From contig NC_015921.1 in the NCBI RefSeq assembly GCF_000222305.1, positions 558,001 to 622,000 on the forward strand: a stretch of DNA of 64,000 nucleotides, written 5' to 3'. This document shows, piece by piece, positions 24,539 through 34,900 of this stretch; within the stretch, counting starts at the first letter, position 1, and each line of letters opens with the position of its first letter. The translations under genes were made by a program, and so were the position numbers. This stretch comes from Borreliella bissettiae DN127 (GTDB lineage Bacteria; Spirochaetota; Spirochaetia; Borreliales; Borreliaceae). The notes under the pieces are model-generated. The model did not search any database and was not told where the DNA came from. It saw only the letters and a list, made by a program, of their open reading frames with translations.

Positions 24539-25603
24539 GTGCATAAGTATAAAGTTTCTGTTATTATTTGTTTTTTTAATTCGGCTGAAACTCTTGATGC
24601 AATGATAAAGGATGCTGTTAATCAAACATTAAAAGATAAAGAAATTATATTAATCAATGATGGTTCTTATGATGGTAGTTTAGAAATAGCAGAAAAATAT
24701 GCCAATAAGTACAGCTTTATTAAAATTTTTAGTCAAAAAAATATGGGACTTTCTGCTTCTAGAGACAGGGGACTTTATGAGGCTCAAGGGGAATATGTTA
24801 TTTATTGGGATGGGGATGATTCTGTAGAGAGCACCATGCTTGAGGTTCTATATAATAGAGCAAAAGCAGATAATTCTGATATTGTTTGTTCGCAATTTTA
24901 TGTATATTTTCTTGCAATAAATGTAAAAAGAAAATCTCTGCTTCCTTTCCCCAATTATCCATTAACAGGCAAAGAAGCTTTTAAAAATTTGCTTTTTACT
25001 GTTTATGCGACTTTTGGAAGGAAAAATTTTGTTGTTGGAACGTTATGGGATAAATTGATTAGACGGGAATTAATTTTAAAGAATAATATACGTCAGCAAA
25101 ATGTTGTATTTGAAGACATAGTTTTTGTTATGCAAATTTTTTTAAAAGCCGCTAAAGTTTCTTTTGTAAATAATTATTTTTATACTAATTTCCAAAGAAT
25201 GGGAAGCATGAGCTCTTCTATTAGTGTTTTACATAAGTCTAAATTATCTCTTAATACAATGGAAACTTTATTAAAAAAAGAAGGTATTTTTAACGAATGT
25301 CAAAATTTGTATAAAAGATTTTTATTGCAATTTTATTATTTTATTTCTTTTAAGCAAATTTATATTATTAGTTGGAGTATTTCAGATAAGCTTGTTTATA
25401 GGGCTTATAAAGAAAAGCTTATTTCTGTTCTTGATGAGATTAAAGGATTGTCTGAATTTCAAGATTGTTATGAATATGCAAAAAATTTTGGATTTAATGA
25501 AATTCAAATTTTGCCTAGAATTATGCTAAAAATTTGGAATTTTAGCTCAAGACTTTATGTAAATTTTTCTATATTTATTTATAAGTTTTTCATAAAAAAT
25601 TAA
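24539..25603 (+). CDS. Family 2 glycosyltransferase
   Basis: A GT-A fold enzyme of 354 residues. It begins KVSVIICFFNSAETLDAMIK (donor-binding start), with IILINDGSYDGSLEIAEKY and the catalytic DxD-like YWDGDDSVE. The C-terminal third is hydrophobic and aromatic and may lie on the membrane. I chose GTG 24539, five bases after GGAGG (24529-24533); the longer frame from TTG 24527 would place the SD inside the gene. The donor and acceptor are not predictable; membrane glycolipids (Borrelia galactolipids) or glycoproteins are possible. The gene is divergent from pyrH, and the ABC pair follows. Confidence 0.88.
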   Translation: MHKYKVSVIICFFNSAETLDAMIKDAVNQTLKDKEIILINDGSYDGSLEIAEKYANKYSFIKIFSQKNMGLSASRDRGLYEAQGEYVIYWDGDDSVESTMLEVLYNRAKADNSDIVCSQFYVYFLAINVKRKSLLPFPNYPLTGKEAFKNLLFTVYATFGRKNFVVGTLWDKLIRRELILKNNIRQQNVVFEDIVFVMQIFLKAAKVSFVNNYFYTNFQRMGSMSSSISVLHKSKLSLNTMETLLKKEGIFNECQNLYKRFLLQFYYFISFKQIYIISWSISDKLVYRAYKEKLISVLDEIKGLSEFQDCYEYAKNFGFNEIQILPRIMLKIWNFSSRLYVNFSIFIYKFFIKN

Positions 25604-25674
25604 ATTTATATTTTTGATTTAATTATTTTTTTATTTTTTGACTTTTAATATATTAAGGATATTAAGGAGTGGTT

Positions 25675-26481
25675 ATGGCTATTGAGGCTGTTAATGTAAA
25701 ATTTTCTTATAGGAGAAAAGAAGTTTACTCAGATTTAAATTTAAACATTGAGACGCCTCAGGTCTATTTGCTTCTTGGCAAAAATGGAGTTGGAAAAACA
25801 ACCTTGCTTAAGCTTATAAGTGGACTTTTGGAGCCCCTAAAAGGGAAAGTTTTATTTAACTCTTTAGCAGCTTTCCCAAGAGATCCCTTGAATTTAGTGA
25901 ATTTGTTTTTTATTCCTGAAGAATTTTCACTTCCTAGATTGTCTTTAGCTGAATACAGCAAAGCTTTATCTATATTTTATCCAAATTTCAATAAGGCAGA
26001 TTTTAAAAAATATTTATTGGATTTTGATCTTGATATTTTTCTTGATTTATCTTCAGCTTCTTTTGGGCAGAAGAAAAAAAGTATTATTGCGTTCTCTCTG
26101 GCTACAAATGTTTCTTGTTTATTGTTCGACGAGCCAACAAATAGTCTTGATATTGTTTCAAAAAATGTTTTTAGAAATATGCTTTCTAATTTAAAGGATA
26201 GGATCATTTTTATTACAGGTCACAATGTAAGGGATTTGACAGGAGTTGTGGACTATTTAATTATTGTTGGGGAAAAGTCAATTCTTTTCTCCAATTCAGT
26301 ATCTTATATTAATAGAAATTATAAGATTAAAATCATCAGCGAACTGAATGGAAATGAATTATATTATGAAAAAAATAAGGCTGGGTTTAAGGCGCTTTAT
26401 TTTGAGAGCAGTAATGGAGATAAAGCTGTTGATATTGAGTTTTTCTTTTTATATATTACTGAAAATAAAAAGGAGAGGTAA
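25675..26481 (+). CDS. ABC transporter ATP-binding protein
   Basis: A 268-residue ABC ATPase from ATG 25675 (SD AAGGAG five bases upstream; a GTG two codons earlier overlaps the SD). Walker A is LLGKNGVGKTTLLKLI, the Q-loop region LFFIPEEFSLPRLSL, the signature SFGQKKKSIIAFSLAT (a weak LSGGQ), Walker B CLLFDEPTNSLD and the H-loop FITGHN. The last 50 residues are unusual. With the following membrane protein it forms a two-gene exporter-type ABC system. The substrate is unknown. Confidence 0.92.
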   Translation: MAIEAVNVKFSYRRKEVYSDLNLNIETPQVYLLLGKNGVGKTTLLKLISGLLEPLKGKVLFNSLAAFPRDPLNLVNLFFIPEEFSLPRLSLAEYSKALSIFYPNFNKADFKKYLLDFDLDIFLDLSSASFGQKKKSIIAFSLATNVSCLLFDEPTNSLDIVSKNVFRNMLSNLKDRIIFITGHNVRDLTGVVDYLIIVGEKSILFSNSVSYINRNYKIKIISELNGNELYYEKNKAGFKALYFESSNGDKAVDIEFFFLYITENKKER

Positions 26482-26487
26482 TAAAAG

Positions 26488-27339
26488 ATGTTTAGCTTAA
26501 AAAGATTTTTGAATTTATTTTATTTTGATTTTGTTTACAATAGAAAATTCTATACTTTATTAATAATTCAAATTTTAGGAATGATATTTATATCTTATTT
26601 GCTTGTTAGATTTTATTTTAATTTTTCAGCAACTGATTTTTTAAAATTTTTTGCTCCTAAAATTTTTATTTTAACCCTGATTATATCGATTTTTACCATG
26701 TGTGATTATTACAAAGTAATTCACGATCCGTTTAGAAATATTCTTTATTTATCTTTGCCCGTTTCAACTTTTGAGCATTATTTTTTCAATTTAATTAAAT
26801 ATTTATTTGCTTTACCTTTGATTTTAATAATTATTTATTATTTAGGGGTTAATATTTTTCTATTTCTAGATAGCGCATTCTTTTTAAGAGGTGAAGGTAC
26901 TTCATTCTTAGAATTAAGATATCTTTCTGATTTTATATTTTTTCGCTATTTTAATTTTTTATCTATTTTCCCAATCTTTATGTTTTTTAGAATAGCTTTT
27001 AAAACGCATCCTTTTGTTAAGGTTTTGATATTCTTTTTAGGGGTCATTGTATTATTGTTTTTTTTCACGTCTTTTTTTTATTGGGGTTTTAAATATGTGC
27101 CATGTTCTTCAGATTTAATTTTTTCTTTTGATAGATTTTTAGGTGACCTATTTTTTAAAATAGTTTATAGTTTGGGATTTTTTTTATATTTAGCTTCATA
27201 TTTCAAGATAGTAGAGTTTGGCAGTATTAGAAAAAAAAGCAATTTGTTTGCGATTCTTGGATTTTTAATTTTTTTGGCAATGTTTAATTATTACTATTTA
27301 ACCAAAGGGTCATTATATTGTTTTGTTAATTATAATTAA
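26488..27339 (+). CDS. ABC transporter permease-like membrane protein
   Basis: A 283-residue, very hydrophobic protein (Phe, Ile, Leu, Tyr rich) with about six or seven membrane segments, beginning near residues 20-40 (LLIIQILGMIFISYLLVRFY) and ending at 250-270 (AILGFLIFLAMFNYYY). No catalytic motif is visible. It begins 6 bases after the ATPase gene, with SD GGAGAGG at its end, and most likely forms the membrane half of the same ABC system. The arrangement resembles ABC-2 type permeases. From memory BB0574. Confidence 0.8.
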   Translation: MFSLKRFLNLFYFDFVYNRKFYTLLIIQILGMIFISYLLVRFYFNFSATDFLKFFAPKIFILTLIISIFTMCDYYKVIHDPFRNILYLSLPVSTFEHYFFNLIKYLFALPLILIIIYYLGVNIFLFLDSAFFLRGEGTSFLELRYLSDFIFFRYFNFLSIFPIFMFFRIAFKTHPFVKVLIFFLGVIVLLFFFTSFFYWGFKYVPCSSDLIFSFDRFLGDLFFKIVYSLGFFLYLASYFKIVEFGSIRKKSNLFAILGFLIFLAMFNYYYLTKGSLYCFVNYN

Positions 27340-27401
27340 AATAGTTTGAAAGATTTAAAACAATGGCTTAAAAATAGCTTTGTAGCTAAGCATTAATAAT
27401 T

Positions 27402-27430
27402 TTTAGTTTAGTTTAGTTTAGTTTAGTTTA
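27402..27430 (+). repeat. Pentanucleotide repeat (TTTAG), 5.8 copies
   Basis: TTTAG is repeated head to tail from 27402 to 27430, in the 199 bases between the permease gene and pyrG. No other repeat of this kind is seen in the window. It is 108 bases before the pyrG ATG, so changes in copy number could affect promoter spacing or the leader. Confidence 0.9.
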
Positions 27431-27538
27431 ATATTTTTGTTTGTTTTAATGCAATTAAGTATGTTTTATTATAACTTGTGAGTTCTTCTTCGTAGGCTTA
27501 ATTGGATTGAAATTTAAAGGTTTAATTTTGGGGTATAC

Positions 27539-29140
27539 ATGAAAAAAAACTTAAAGATTTTAGTAATAACAGGGGGAGTGATCTCTGGAATTGGCAAAGG
27601 AGTTACATCGGCAAGTATTGCAAGGTTGTTTAGATATGATTTTAGAGTTACTCCAATTAAATGTGATGGATATTTAAATACTGATCCTGGGACTATTAAT
27701 CCTGTTGAGCACGGAGAAGTTTTTGTGCTTGATGATGGAGGAGAGGTTGACATGGACTTTGGTCATTACGAGAGGTTTTTAAATCTTAATGCAAAGTCTA
27801 GTTGGAACATTACAATGGGGAAAATATACAAAAAGATACTTGAAAATGAGCGAAAGGGCAAATATTTGGGAAGAACAGTTCAGCTTATTCCCCATGTTAC
27901 TGATGAGATCAAGTCTACAATTTTTCAGATTGCAAGTTCTGAGAATAGCGATATGTTAATAATTGAAATTGGTGGAACTATAGGAGATATGGAAAATATT
28001 TTATTTATTGAGACAGTAAGGCAAATAAGACAGGAGATTGGAAGTGGTAATATTGCTTTTATTCACTTAACCTATGTGCCAAGCCCGGCCGGAATTAATG
28101 AACAAAAGTCTAAACCTACTCAACAGAGTGTTAAAACTTTAAATAAAGCAGGCATTTTCCCTGATTTAATTATTGCTAGAAGTTCTCAGGTATTGACAGA
28201 TCAAATCAGAAAAAAAGTGGCAATGTTTTGTAATGTTGAGAGCACTTCTATTATTGATAATGTTGATGTTTCTACTATTTATGAAATTCCTATATCTTTT
28301 TACAAACAAGGTGTACATGAGATTTTAAGTTCTAAGTTGAATATTAAGGTTGATCCAAAAATAGAAGAGCTTTCAAACCTTGTGGGAGTTATAAAATCTA
28401 ATTTTTTTGCGCCTAAAAAAATTATTAATATTGCTGTTTGTGGTAAATATGCCGAACTTGATGATTCTTATGCGTCAATTAGAGAGTCTTTGGTTCATGT
28501 TGCAGCTCATTTGGACTTGCTTATTAAAAGTACTTTAATTGATTCTAATGATTTAAATGAGAACTGTTTAAAAGAGTTTGATGGCATTATTGTTCCTGGT
28601 GGCTTTGGGGGAAAAGGATATGAAGGTAAAATTATGGCTATTAAATATGCTCGTGAGAATAATATTCCCTTTCTTGGAATTTGTCTTGGCTTGCAGCTTG
28701 CTGTAATAGAATTTGCTCGTAATGTTTGTGGAATACTTGATGCTGATACGGAAGAAAATTTAGCAAAAGACAAACCTTTAAAAAGTCCTGTTATTCATTT
28801 ACTTCCTGAGCAAAAGGGAATTAAAGATAAGGGTGCTACAATGAGGCTTGGAGGATATCCTGTAATTCTTAAAAAGAATACAATAGCTTTTAAGCTTTAT
28901 GGCCAAGATCGGATAATTGAAAGATTTAGACATAGATATGAAGTTAATAATGATTATATAGATTTATTTGAAAAAAATGGACTTATAGTATCTGGATTTT
29001 CAAGTGATTTTAAAATGGCAAAATTAATAGAAATTCCTAAAAATAAATTTTTTGTAGCTTGCCAGTTTCATCCAGAACTTATTACAAGAATAGAAAATCC
29101 AGCCAAGCTTTTTATGGGATTAATTAAAGCTTGTCTTTGA
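27539..29140 (+). CDS. pyrG: CTP synthase
   Basis: A 533-residue enzyme that converts UTP to CTP with glutamine and ATP. The N-terminal synthase domain has the P-loop start [20 protein letters not shown], the DPGT and [17 protein letters not shown] region and [13 protein letters not shown]. The C-terminal class I glutaminase has the nucleophile in [17 protein letters not shown] and the His-Glu pair in CQFHPEL. Length is normal. GGGG is five bases before the ATG. It is convergent with the next gene. Confidence 0.97.
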   Translation: MKKNLKILVITGGVISGIGKGVTSASIARLFRYDFRVTPIKCDGYLNTDPGTINPVEHGEVFVLDDGGEVDMDFGHYERFLNLNAKSSWNITMGKIYKKILENERKGKYLGRTVQLIPHVTDEIKSTIFQIASSENSDMLIIEIGGTIGDMENILFIETVRQIRQEIGSGNIAFIHLTYVPSPAGINEQKSKPTQQSVKTLNKAGIFPDLIIARSSQVLTDQIRKKVAMFCNVESTSIIDNVDVSTIYEIPISFYKQGVHEILSSKLNIKVDPKIEELSNLVGVIKSNFFAPKKIINIAVCGKYAELDDSYASIRESLVHVAAHLDLLIKSTLIDSNDLNENCLKEFDGIIVPGGFGGKGYEGKIMAIKYARENNIPFLGICLGLQLAVIEFARNVCGILDADTEENLAKDKPLKSPVIHLLPEQKGIKDKGATMRLGGYPVILKKNTIAFKLYGQDRIIERFRHRYEVNNDYIDLFEKNGLIVSGFSSDFKMAKLIEIPKNKFFVACQFHPELITRIENPAKLFMGLIKACL

Positions 29141-29156
29141 GTGTCTATTTGGTTAT

Positions 29157-29681
29157 CTAATGAGTAGGCAGGTTTTCAAAATTAATGTTTGTAGTGTTCT
29201 CAAATTGCAAAATTTTGTAGCTTAAAAATAATTTAGAGAATGTGGTTAGCAATATTATTATTAAAAGGTCAAAAAAAGCATTAGCTATTGTTAAATTAAA
29301 CGGTCTTTTTTCATAGATTATATCGTTTATTACTTTGGGTAAGCTAAATGCAAGCCAAGTTATGCTAGATATTAGTATTGCAGATAATATATTGTAATTT
29401 AAGTCTGTTAAGTTTCCAAGAGAGTTGTTAGTAAGAGTTATTAAATTGTTGAATAAATTGATAAGAGCATTTACTAAAAAACTTTGCAATAAATGATTTA
29501 AAGTTAAAATAAAGATAACAATTATTTTATATTGTTTTTTTTGAGTATTTAATGTGTTGGTACTGTAAATTATTTTTTTTAATAATATTTTTCGGTATAT
29601 TATTTCTAATAATATTTTAAATAAAGTTATACTGATTATTAATATTAGATTGATATTTGAGAACATAAATTTGATTAACAT
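29157..29681 (-). CDS. Small integral membrane protein, unknown function
   Basis: A 174-residue hydrophobic protein with about four membrane segments (near residues 5-28, 50-75, 100-118 and 133-155) separated by short Asn-rich and Lys-rich loops. It is rich in Leu, Ile and Asn. GAGGA is four bases before the ATG at 29681. It is convergent with pyrG and divergent from the gene at 29822. I recognise no family. From memory BB0576. Confidence 0.75.
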   Translation of the reverse strand: MLIKFMFSNINLILIISITLFKILLEIIYRKILLKKIIYSTNTLNTQKKQYKIIVIFILTLNHLLQSFLVNALINLFNNLITLTNNSLGNLTDLNYNILSAILISSITWLAFSLPKVINDIIYEKRPFNLTIANAFFDLLIIILLTTFSKLFLSYKILQFENTTNINFENLPTH

Positions 29682-29821
29682 AATTTCCTCTTTTATTTTA
29701 GGTAGTGATTTAATTATAATTAGTATAATAATAAAATTTTTTTATTTCTTTAATAAGATTCGGATTTTATTATATTTATATAATAGCTTTAATTTTTGGC
29801 AATTTTTATTAGGAGGATTGA

Positions 29822-30409
29822 ATGAAGGAAGAAGACATTAGAAAAACAATTTTAATGAAAAGACTAGTTAAATATTTTTTTGATGAGCTTAAGTATAGAA
29901 TGAAGATTCCTTGTCTGAGAATAAGCAATAAAGAGATGAGCACCAAGTATATACTTCTTAATCTTTTCAGAAAAATTGCAAATCTTCCTTTTAATAAGCA
30001 ATATGAGATAGAAGAACAGTTTGCTCTTGAAGTTGGCGAGAGAGTTGTGCTTACAGATGCTGTTTTGATTAAAAGAATTGATCATGAAAAATGTGTTATT
30101 GTTGGGATTGTTGAAGCAAAAACGGATCAAGTTGATCTTGATTATGAATTTAATAGATTTTTTCTTCAGGACAAAAAAACCAACGTTCTTTTTTGGCAAC
30201 CCAAAAAAGTTATTCTCAAACAAGATGATAAATTATTTAAAGCAGAATCAGACGATATTTTTAATTTTGATAATGATTTTAACTTGCCAAAAGTTAAAGC
30301 TAAATTAGAAGAGTTTATAGATATTTTTTTATGTTTTTTTTCTTACAGAGATGTTCTTTTTGAGTATAATGAGATTAGTGGGCGTTACTCTTGGGTAAAG
30401 AGAAAGTAA
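29822..30409 (+). CDS. Conserved protein with a PD-(D/E)XK-like motif, function unknown
   Basis: A 195-residue soluble protein. Residues 5-25 form a helix (DIRKTILMKRLVKYFFDELK). Then LTDAVLIKRID and VGIVEAKTDQVDLDYEF give D79...E98-x-K100, which is the core metal-binding arrangement (D ... E-x-K) of the restriction-endonuclease fold, placed like the N-terminal domain of type I restriction R subunits (HsdR). A partner methylase or helicase is not encoded nearby. SD GGAGG lies five bases before the ATG. The nuclease reading rests on the motif alone. From memory BB0577, hypothetical. Confidence 0.8.
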   Translation: MKEEDIRKTILMKRLVKYFFDELKYRMKIPCLRISNKEMSTKYILLNLFRKIANLPFNKQYEIEEQFALEVGERVVLTDAVLIKRIDHEKCVIVGIVEAKTDQVDLDYEFNRFFLQDKKTNVLFWQPKKVILKQDDKLFKAESDDIFNFDNDFNLPKVKAKLEEFIDIFLCFFSYRDVLFEYNEISGRYSWVKRK

Positions 30410-30413
30410 ATTT

Positions 30414-30435
30414 AATTTAAAATTAGTTTTAAATT
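30414..30435 (+). terminator. Weak AT-only hairpin after the gene at 29822-30409
   Basis: AATTTAAAA (30414-30422) pairs with TTTTAAATT (30427-30435) across the loop TTAG: nine pairs, all A-T, four bases after the stop codon and followed by TTATT. Stability is low, so it may be chance. Confidence 0.35.
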
Positions 30436-30636
30436 TTATTAAATGAGGAGAATGATTTGTATCTTTAGATGGTTTTATGGTTTAAGATGAAATCTTAAAT
30501 TTATTTCAAAGTGGTTAATTTTTACCATTTAAATGTAAAAATATTTTTTTGTTTATTGATGTATTTGATTTGATGTTGAAGTTTTAATAATATGTCAAAT
30601 TAAGTACCTGTGGCTCTATTCAAAAAAAAGTTTTTA

Positions 30637-30645
30637 TGGTAGAAT
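30637..30645 (+). promoter_or_regulatory. Extended -10 box of the soluble MCP gene, leaderless arrangement
   Basis: TGGTAGAAT (TG-N-TAGAAT) ends at 30645, six bases before the ATG at 30652, so the predicted start of transcription is the A of the ATG. No SD is present. The -35 region (TATTCA at 30617-30622) is poor, as is common with extended -10 promoters. Confidence 0.45.
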
Positions 30646-30651
30646 CCCTTT

Positions 30652-31821
30652 ATGAAAAAATTTTCGTTTTTTAAAAAAAAGAAACAAATTGTTGATTTAA
30701 ATCTTTTAAATGATGTCAATAATGACAAAAAAGATTTAAGTACTTATGAATATAAAGTTCCTGTTAAGGAAATGCTAAAGGGATTTTATCATACCAAAGC
30801 TTCCATTTCTACTCTAAAAGTAGGATTTGAGTCATTACAAAGAATTTTGTTTTCTGGAATAGAAGATTTTGATCAGATATTTTCTGCTCTTGTTGGGATG
30901 ACAAATAATGCTCGTGATCAAATAAGTGTTATTTTTAGTGATCTTGGCAAAAATAATAAGGAAAAATTAAATCAAATATCTTCTGTTATTGTTGGAATTC
31001 AGGGCAGTTTAGAAACAATAAGTAATTTCCTGGGTGCTACCAATATGATTTCTCTTAATGCAAAGCTTGAGGCTGCAAGAGCTAAAGAATATGGTAAAGG
31101 ATTTTCTGTTGTTGCAGATGAGATCAAGCGGCTTTCTGATCAGGCAAAAGGTGTTATGAATATGATTTCTGTAAAGGAAATTGAAGAGGTTTCTAAAGAT
31201 TTAATTTCTCATAACCTTAAAGATTTGCAGATTGATATTGATAAGTTCTTTGCCGAGATTCTTGAACAGCTTAATTATCTTGAGAACATATTTAAACGTT
31301 TTTCAAGAAGTCAAGAGGAATTTTCTTCTTTGATTGAAAATCTTGAGAGTATAGATGCTAGTATGGCTTATTATACAAGAAGCTGTGATTCTTTGATTAG
31401 CTCTGATACTTTTATGCTGTCTAATGATGAATTTTTAAAGGAGCTAGAATTTATTCTCTCAGAACAATTTTCTTGGATTAATAATTTGAGATTACTTGTT
31501 GAGGGACAAAAGTCAATATTCATTCAAACAGATGCTTCCAAACATGGGTTTGGATTGTTTTATAAAGGATTGTCTCCTAAGAATGATTCTATCAGGCAGT
31601 TGTGGGAAGAAGTATACATTCCCTATTTAAACATTAATAAGTTTGCAGCTGAAATTTTGATTATATTTAGGGTAGAAAATCGCAATGATAGCGGTTTAAG
31701 GCAAGCCAAAGATTTTTTGTCTCAAGCTGAAAGTTTATCTGAAGAAATTGTTAGAAAACTTGAGCACATTAAAAAGATGGTAATTGAATTGGATAATCAA
31801 GGGATTAGTATTTTTTCTTAA
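30652..31821 (+). CDS. mcp1: Soluble methyl-accepting chemotaxis-like protein
   Basis: A 389-residue protein without membrane segments. The receptor signalling tip is at residues 129-163: NMISLNAKLEAARAKEYGKG then FSVVADEIKRLS, with helices on both sides. The C-terminal part (about 285-389) contains IFIQTDASKHGFGLFYKGLS and an EILIIFRVENRND segment, which may be a small sensing domain. It should couple CheW and CheA in the cytoplasm rather than at the membrane. The start has no SD; a -10 box is six bases upstream. From memory Borrelia names this gene mcp-1 (BB0578). Confidence 0.9.
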   Translation: MKKFSFFKKKKQIVDLNLLNDVNNDKKDLSTYEYKVPVKEMLKGFYHTKASISTLKVGFESLQRILFSGIEDFDQIFSALVGMTNNARDQISVIFSDLGKNNKEKLNQISSVIVGIQGSLETISNFLGATNMISLNAKLEAARAKEYGKGFSVVADEIKRLSDQAKGVMNMISVKEIEEVSKDLISHNLKDLQIDIDKFFAEILEQLNYLENIFKRFSRSQEEFSSLIENLESIDASMAYYTRSCDSLISSDTFMLSNDEFLKELEFILSEQFSWINNLRLLVEGQKSIFIQTDASKHGFGLFYKGLSPKNDSIRQLWEEVYIPYLNINKFAAEILIIFRVENRNDSGLRQAKDFLSQAESLSEEIVRKLEHIKKMVIELDNQGISIFS

Positions 31822-31955
31822 TTATTTATTTCTTGATTATTTTGATAAGATTTGTTGCAATAATTTAAATTAGAGATTTAAAAATCATTATGGCTTTTTA
31901 AATTTTTATTTATTTATTTATTTGACTAAGGTTTGTTAAAAATCAAGTTTTATTT

Positions 31956-31964
31956 TGATAAAAT
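31956..31964 (+). promoter_or_regulatory. Extended -10 box of dnaE
   Basis: TGATAAAAT (TG-N-TAAAAT) ends ten bases before the dnaE ATG at 31975. The predicted mRNA leader is about four bases, too short for an SD, and none is seen. A TTGTTA at 31933-31938 is 20 bases upstream of the -10 hexamer, too far for a good -35. Confidence 0.4.
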
Positions 31965-31974
31965 AATTTTAGGT

Positions 31975-34900
31975 ATGAGTTTTAGGGCTAGGTTTATTCA
32001 TCTTCATGTTCATTCAGATTATTCTCTTTTGGACGGAGCTGCAAAAATATCAGATATTATTTCAAAAGCAAAAAAATGCAATATGTCTCATATTGCATTA
32101 ACTGATCATGGCAACCTTTTTGGAGCTATTAAATTTTATAAAGAAGCTAAAAAAGCAGGAATTAAGCCAATAATTGGAATTGAAGCTTATATGGCAAAAA
32201 CTTCTAAGTTTTTAAAAAAACAGGATGATCTTGGAAAAATGTCTTACCATTTAATTTTGCTTGCCAAAAATGAGCTGGGTTATAAAAACTTATTAAAGCT
32301 AACAAGTATTTCTTATCTTGAGGGGTTTTATTATCGTCCAAGGATAGATAAAGAGGATCTTGAAAAATATTCAGAAGGTTTGATTTGTACTTCAGCTTGC
32401 ATTGGGGGGCTTATTCCAAGACTTATTTTGGCCAATAGATTTGAAGATGCTAAGAATGAAATTCTTTGGTTTAAAAAGGTTTTTGGTAATGATTTTTATC
32501 TTGAGCTTCAAAGGCATGGCATTAAAGATCAAGACATTGTAAATGAAAGGCTGGTTGAGTATTCTAGGGAGCTTGGAGTTCCTTTAACAGTAGCCAATGA
32601 TTCTCATTATGTGAACAGAGAAGATGCAGCTGCTCAAGACATCATTGTTTGTATTGGTACTGGTGCTAAGAAAAGCGATGAGAATAGATTAAAAATGGAA
32701 ACCAATGAATTTTATATTAAATCTCAAGAGGAAATGTGTGAACTTTTTAATGATTTGCCTGAAGCTTTAGAAAATACTGTAAGGATTGCAGAAAAGTGTG
32801 ATGATTTTAAAATAACTTTTCCAGGCCCTATTTTGCCTGATTATCAAATTCCTGTTGAATTTAATACTCTTGGTGAATATTTGGAACATCTCACTCTTGA
32901 AGGGTTGAAATTTAGATACAAAACTTTGACAAACAAAATAAAAGATAGAGCTTTTTATGAATTGAGCGTAATAATTGGAATGGGTTTTGAAGGCTATTTT
33001 TTGATTGTTTGGGATTTTATTAAATTTGCTCATGATCACGATATTCCTGTTGGAGCTGGGCGCGGTTCTGGTGCTGGTTCAATTGTAGCTTATGCTCTTA
33101 GAATTACTGATATTGATCCTTTAAAGTATAATTTACTTTTTGAGAGATTTTTAAATCCCGAGCGTATTTCTATGCCCGATTTTGATATTGATTTTTGCTT
33201 TGAAGGAAGAGATGAGATTATAAAATATGTTACCAATAAATATGGAGAAGATAAGGTAGCTCAAATAATTACTTTTGGAACTTTAAAGCCTAAGGCCGTA
33301 GTTAAGGATGTAGCCAGAGTTTTAGATATTCCATTTGCTGAATCAAATGAACTTACCAAGCTTATTCCTGATGGGCCTAAAGTTTCTTTAAAAGAGGTTT
33401 TAGATGACAATTCTTTGAAAGAGTATTTTATTAGCAAGCCTGTTTATAAAGAGTTAATGGATGCTGCGTTGGTTCTTGAGGGAATGAATAGACATGCTTC
33501 AACTCATGCTGCAGGAATTGTAATTTCTAAAACCCCTTTAACTGACTATGTACCCCTTTATAAGGATTATAAGCAAGGTTCTGTTTCTACTCAATACACA
33601 ATGGATTTGCTTGAAGAATGTGGGCTTGTTAAGATGGATTTTCTTGGTTTGAAAACATTGACGTTAATAAAAAATGCAGAAAATCTTATTAGAAGTGTAA
33701 ATCCAGATTTTAAAATAAAAAATATTCCAGATAATGATGTTAAGACTTTTAAGATGCTAGGAGAAGGAAGAAGTGCATCTGTTTTTCAGTTTGAATCTGA
33801 AGGAATGCAGCAAATTCTAAAAGATGCAAAGCCCGATAGCATTGAAGATTTAATAGCCCTAAATGCTCTTTATAGGCCAGGTCCTATGCAATTTATTCCT
33901 CAATTTATTGCTGCTAAAAAAGGTGTTAAGAGAATTAAATATCCTCATCCAGATTTAAAGGAAGTTTTAAGGCCAACTTATGGGGTTATTGTTTATCAAG
34001 AACAAGTAATGGAAGTTGCAAAAATAATTGGAGGCTTTTCTCTTGGCAAAGCTGATATTTTAAGACGTGCTATGGGTAAAAAGAAAGAAGACGAGATGAA
34101 TGAGATGAAAGTCGACTTTTTAAGAGGGGCTGTTGAGAAAGGATATGACAAAGAAATTGCTAGTGAAATTTTTGAACTTTTAAAGCCTTTTTCGGGATAT
34201 GGATTTAACAAGTCGCATGCAGCGGCGTATTCTTTAATAGCATATCAAACCGCTTATCTTAAAGCCAATTACCCTGAATATTTTATGGCTGCCAATTTGA
34301 CTAATGAAATTAATAATAATGATAAACTTTCTTATTACATTGAAGAGTCAAAAGCTATAGGTATAAACGTGCTCAAACCCGATATAAATCGATCATTTAG
34401 GGAATTTCGTGTAACTGATTCTGGAATTTCTTATGGGCTTAATGGGATTAAAAATCTTGGAGGAATTGTTGTTGATTTAATAATTGATGAGAGAGAAAAA
34501 AACGGCAAATATAGTTCTTTTGAGGATTTTATAAGACGCGTAGATGATAAAGTAATTAATAAGAAATTTTTAGAATCTGCAATAAAATCTGGACTTTTTG
34601 ATAGTTTGGATCAAAATAGAAAAACCTTGTTTGAAAATCTTGATCGTTTGATTGAAGTTGTTTCAGAAGATAAAAATAATAAAAAACTTGGTCAAAATAG
34701 CTTATTTGGTGCCCTTGAAAGTCAAGATCCAATTCGGCAAAGTTTTAATTATCAAACTTTTGAAGAATATTCTTATTCTGAGCTTTTAGGATTTGAAAAA
34801 GAGCTTTTAGGATTTTATGTGTCGGGGCATCCTTTGGATCCTTATAAAAAGGCAATTGATAGTTTTTCCAATTTAAATGTTTTAAAAGATCTTGCTGCCA

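Noticed and set aside
31903-31922. TTTA repeats upstream of dnaE
   Set aside because: They are short and expected in an AT-rich intergenic region.
31933-31974. TTG start for dnaE
   Set aside because: It adds residues not seen in DnaE, overlaps the probable -10 box and has no SD.
32767-33039. Minus-strand 90-codon frame inside dnaE
   Set aside because: It overlaps a strongly conserved polymerase region and has no recognisable protein features.
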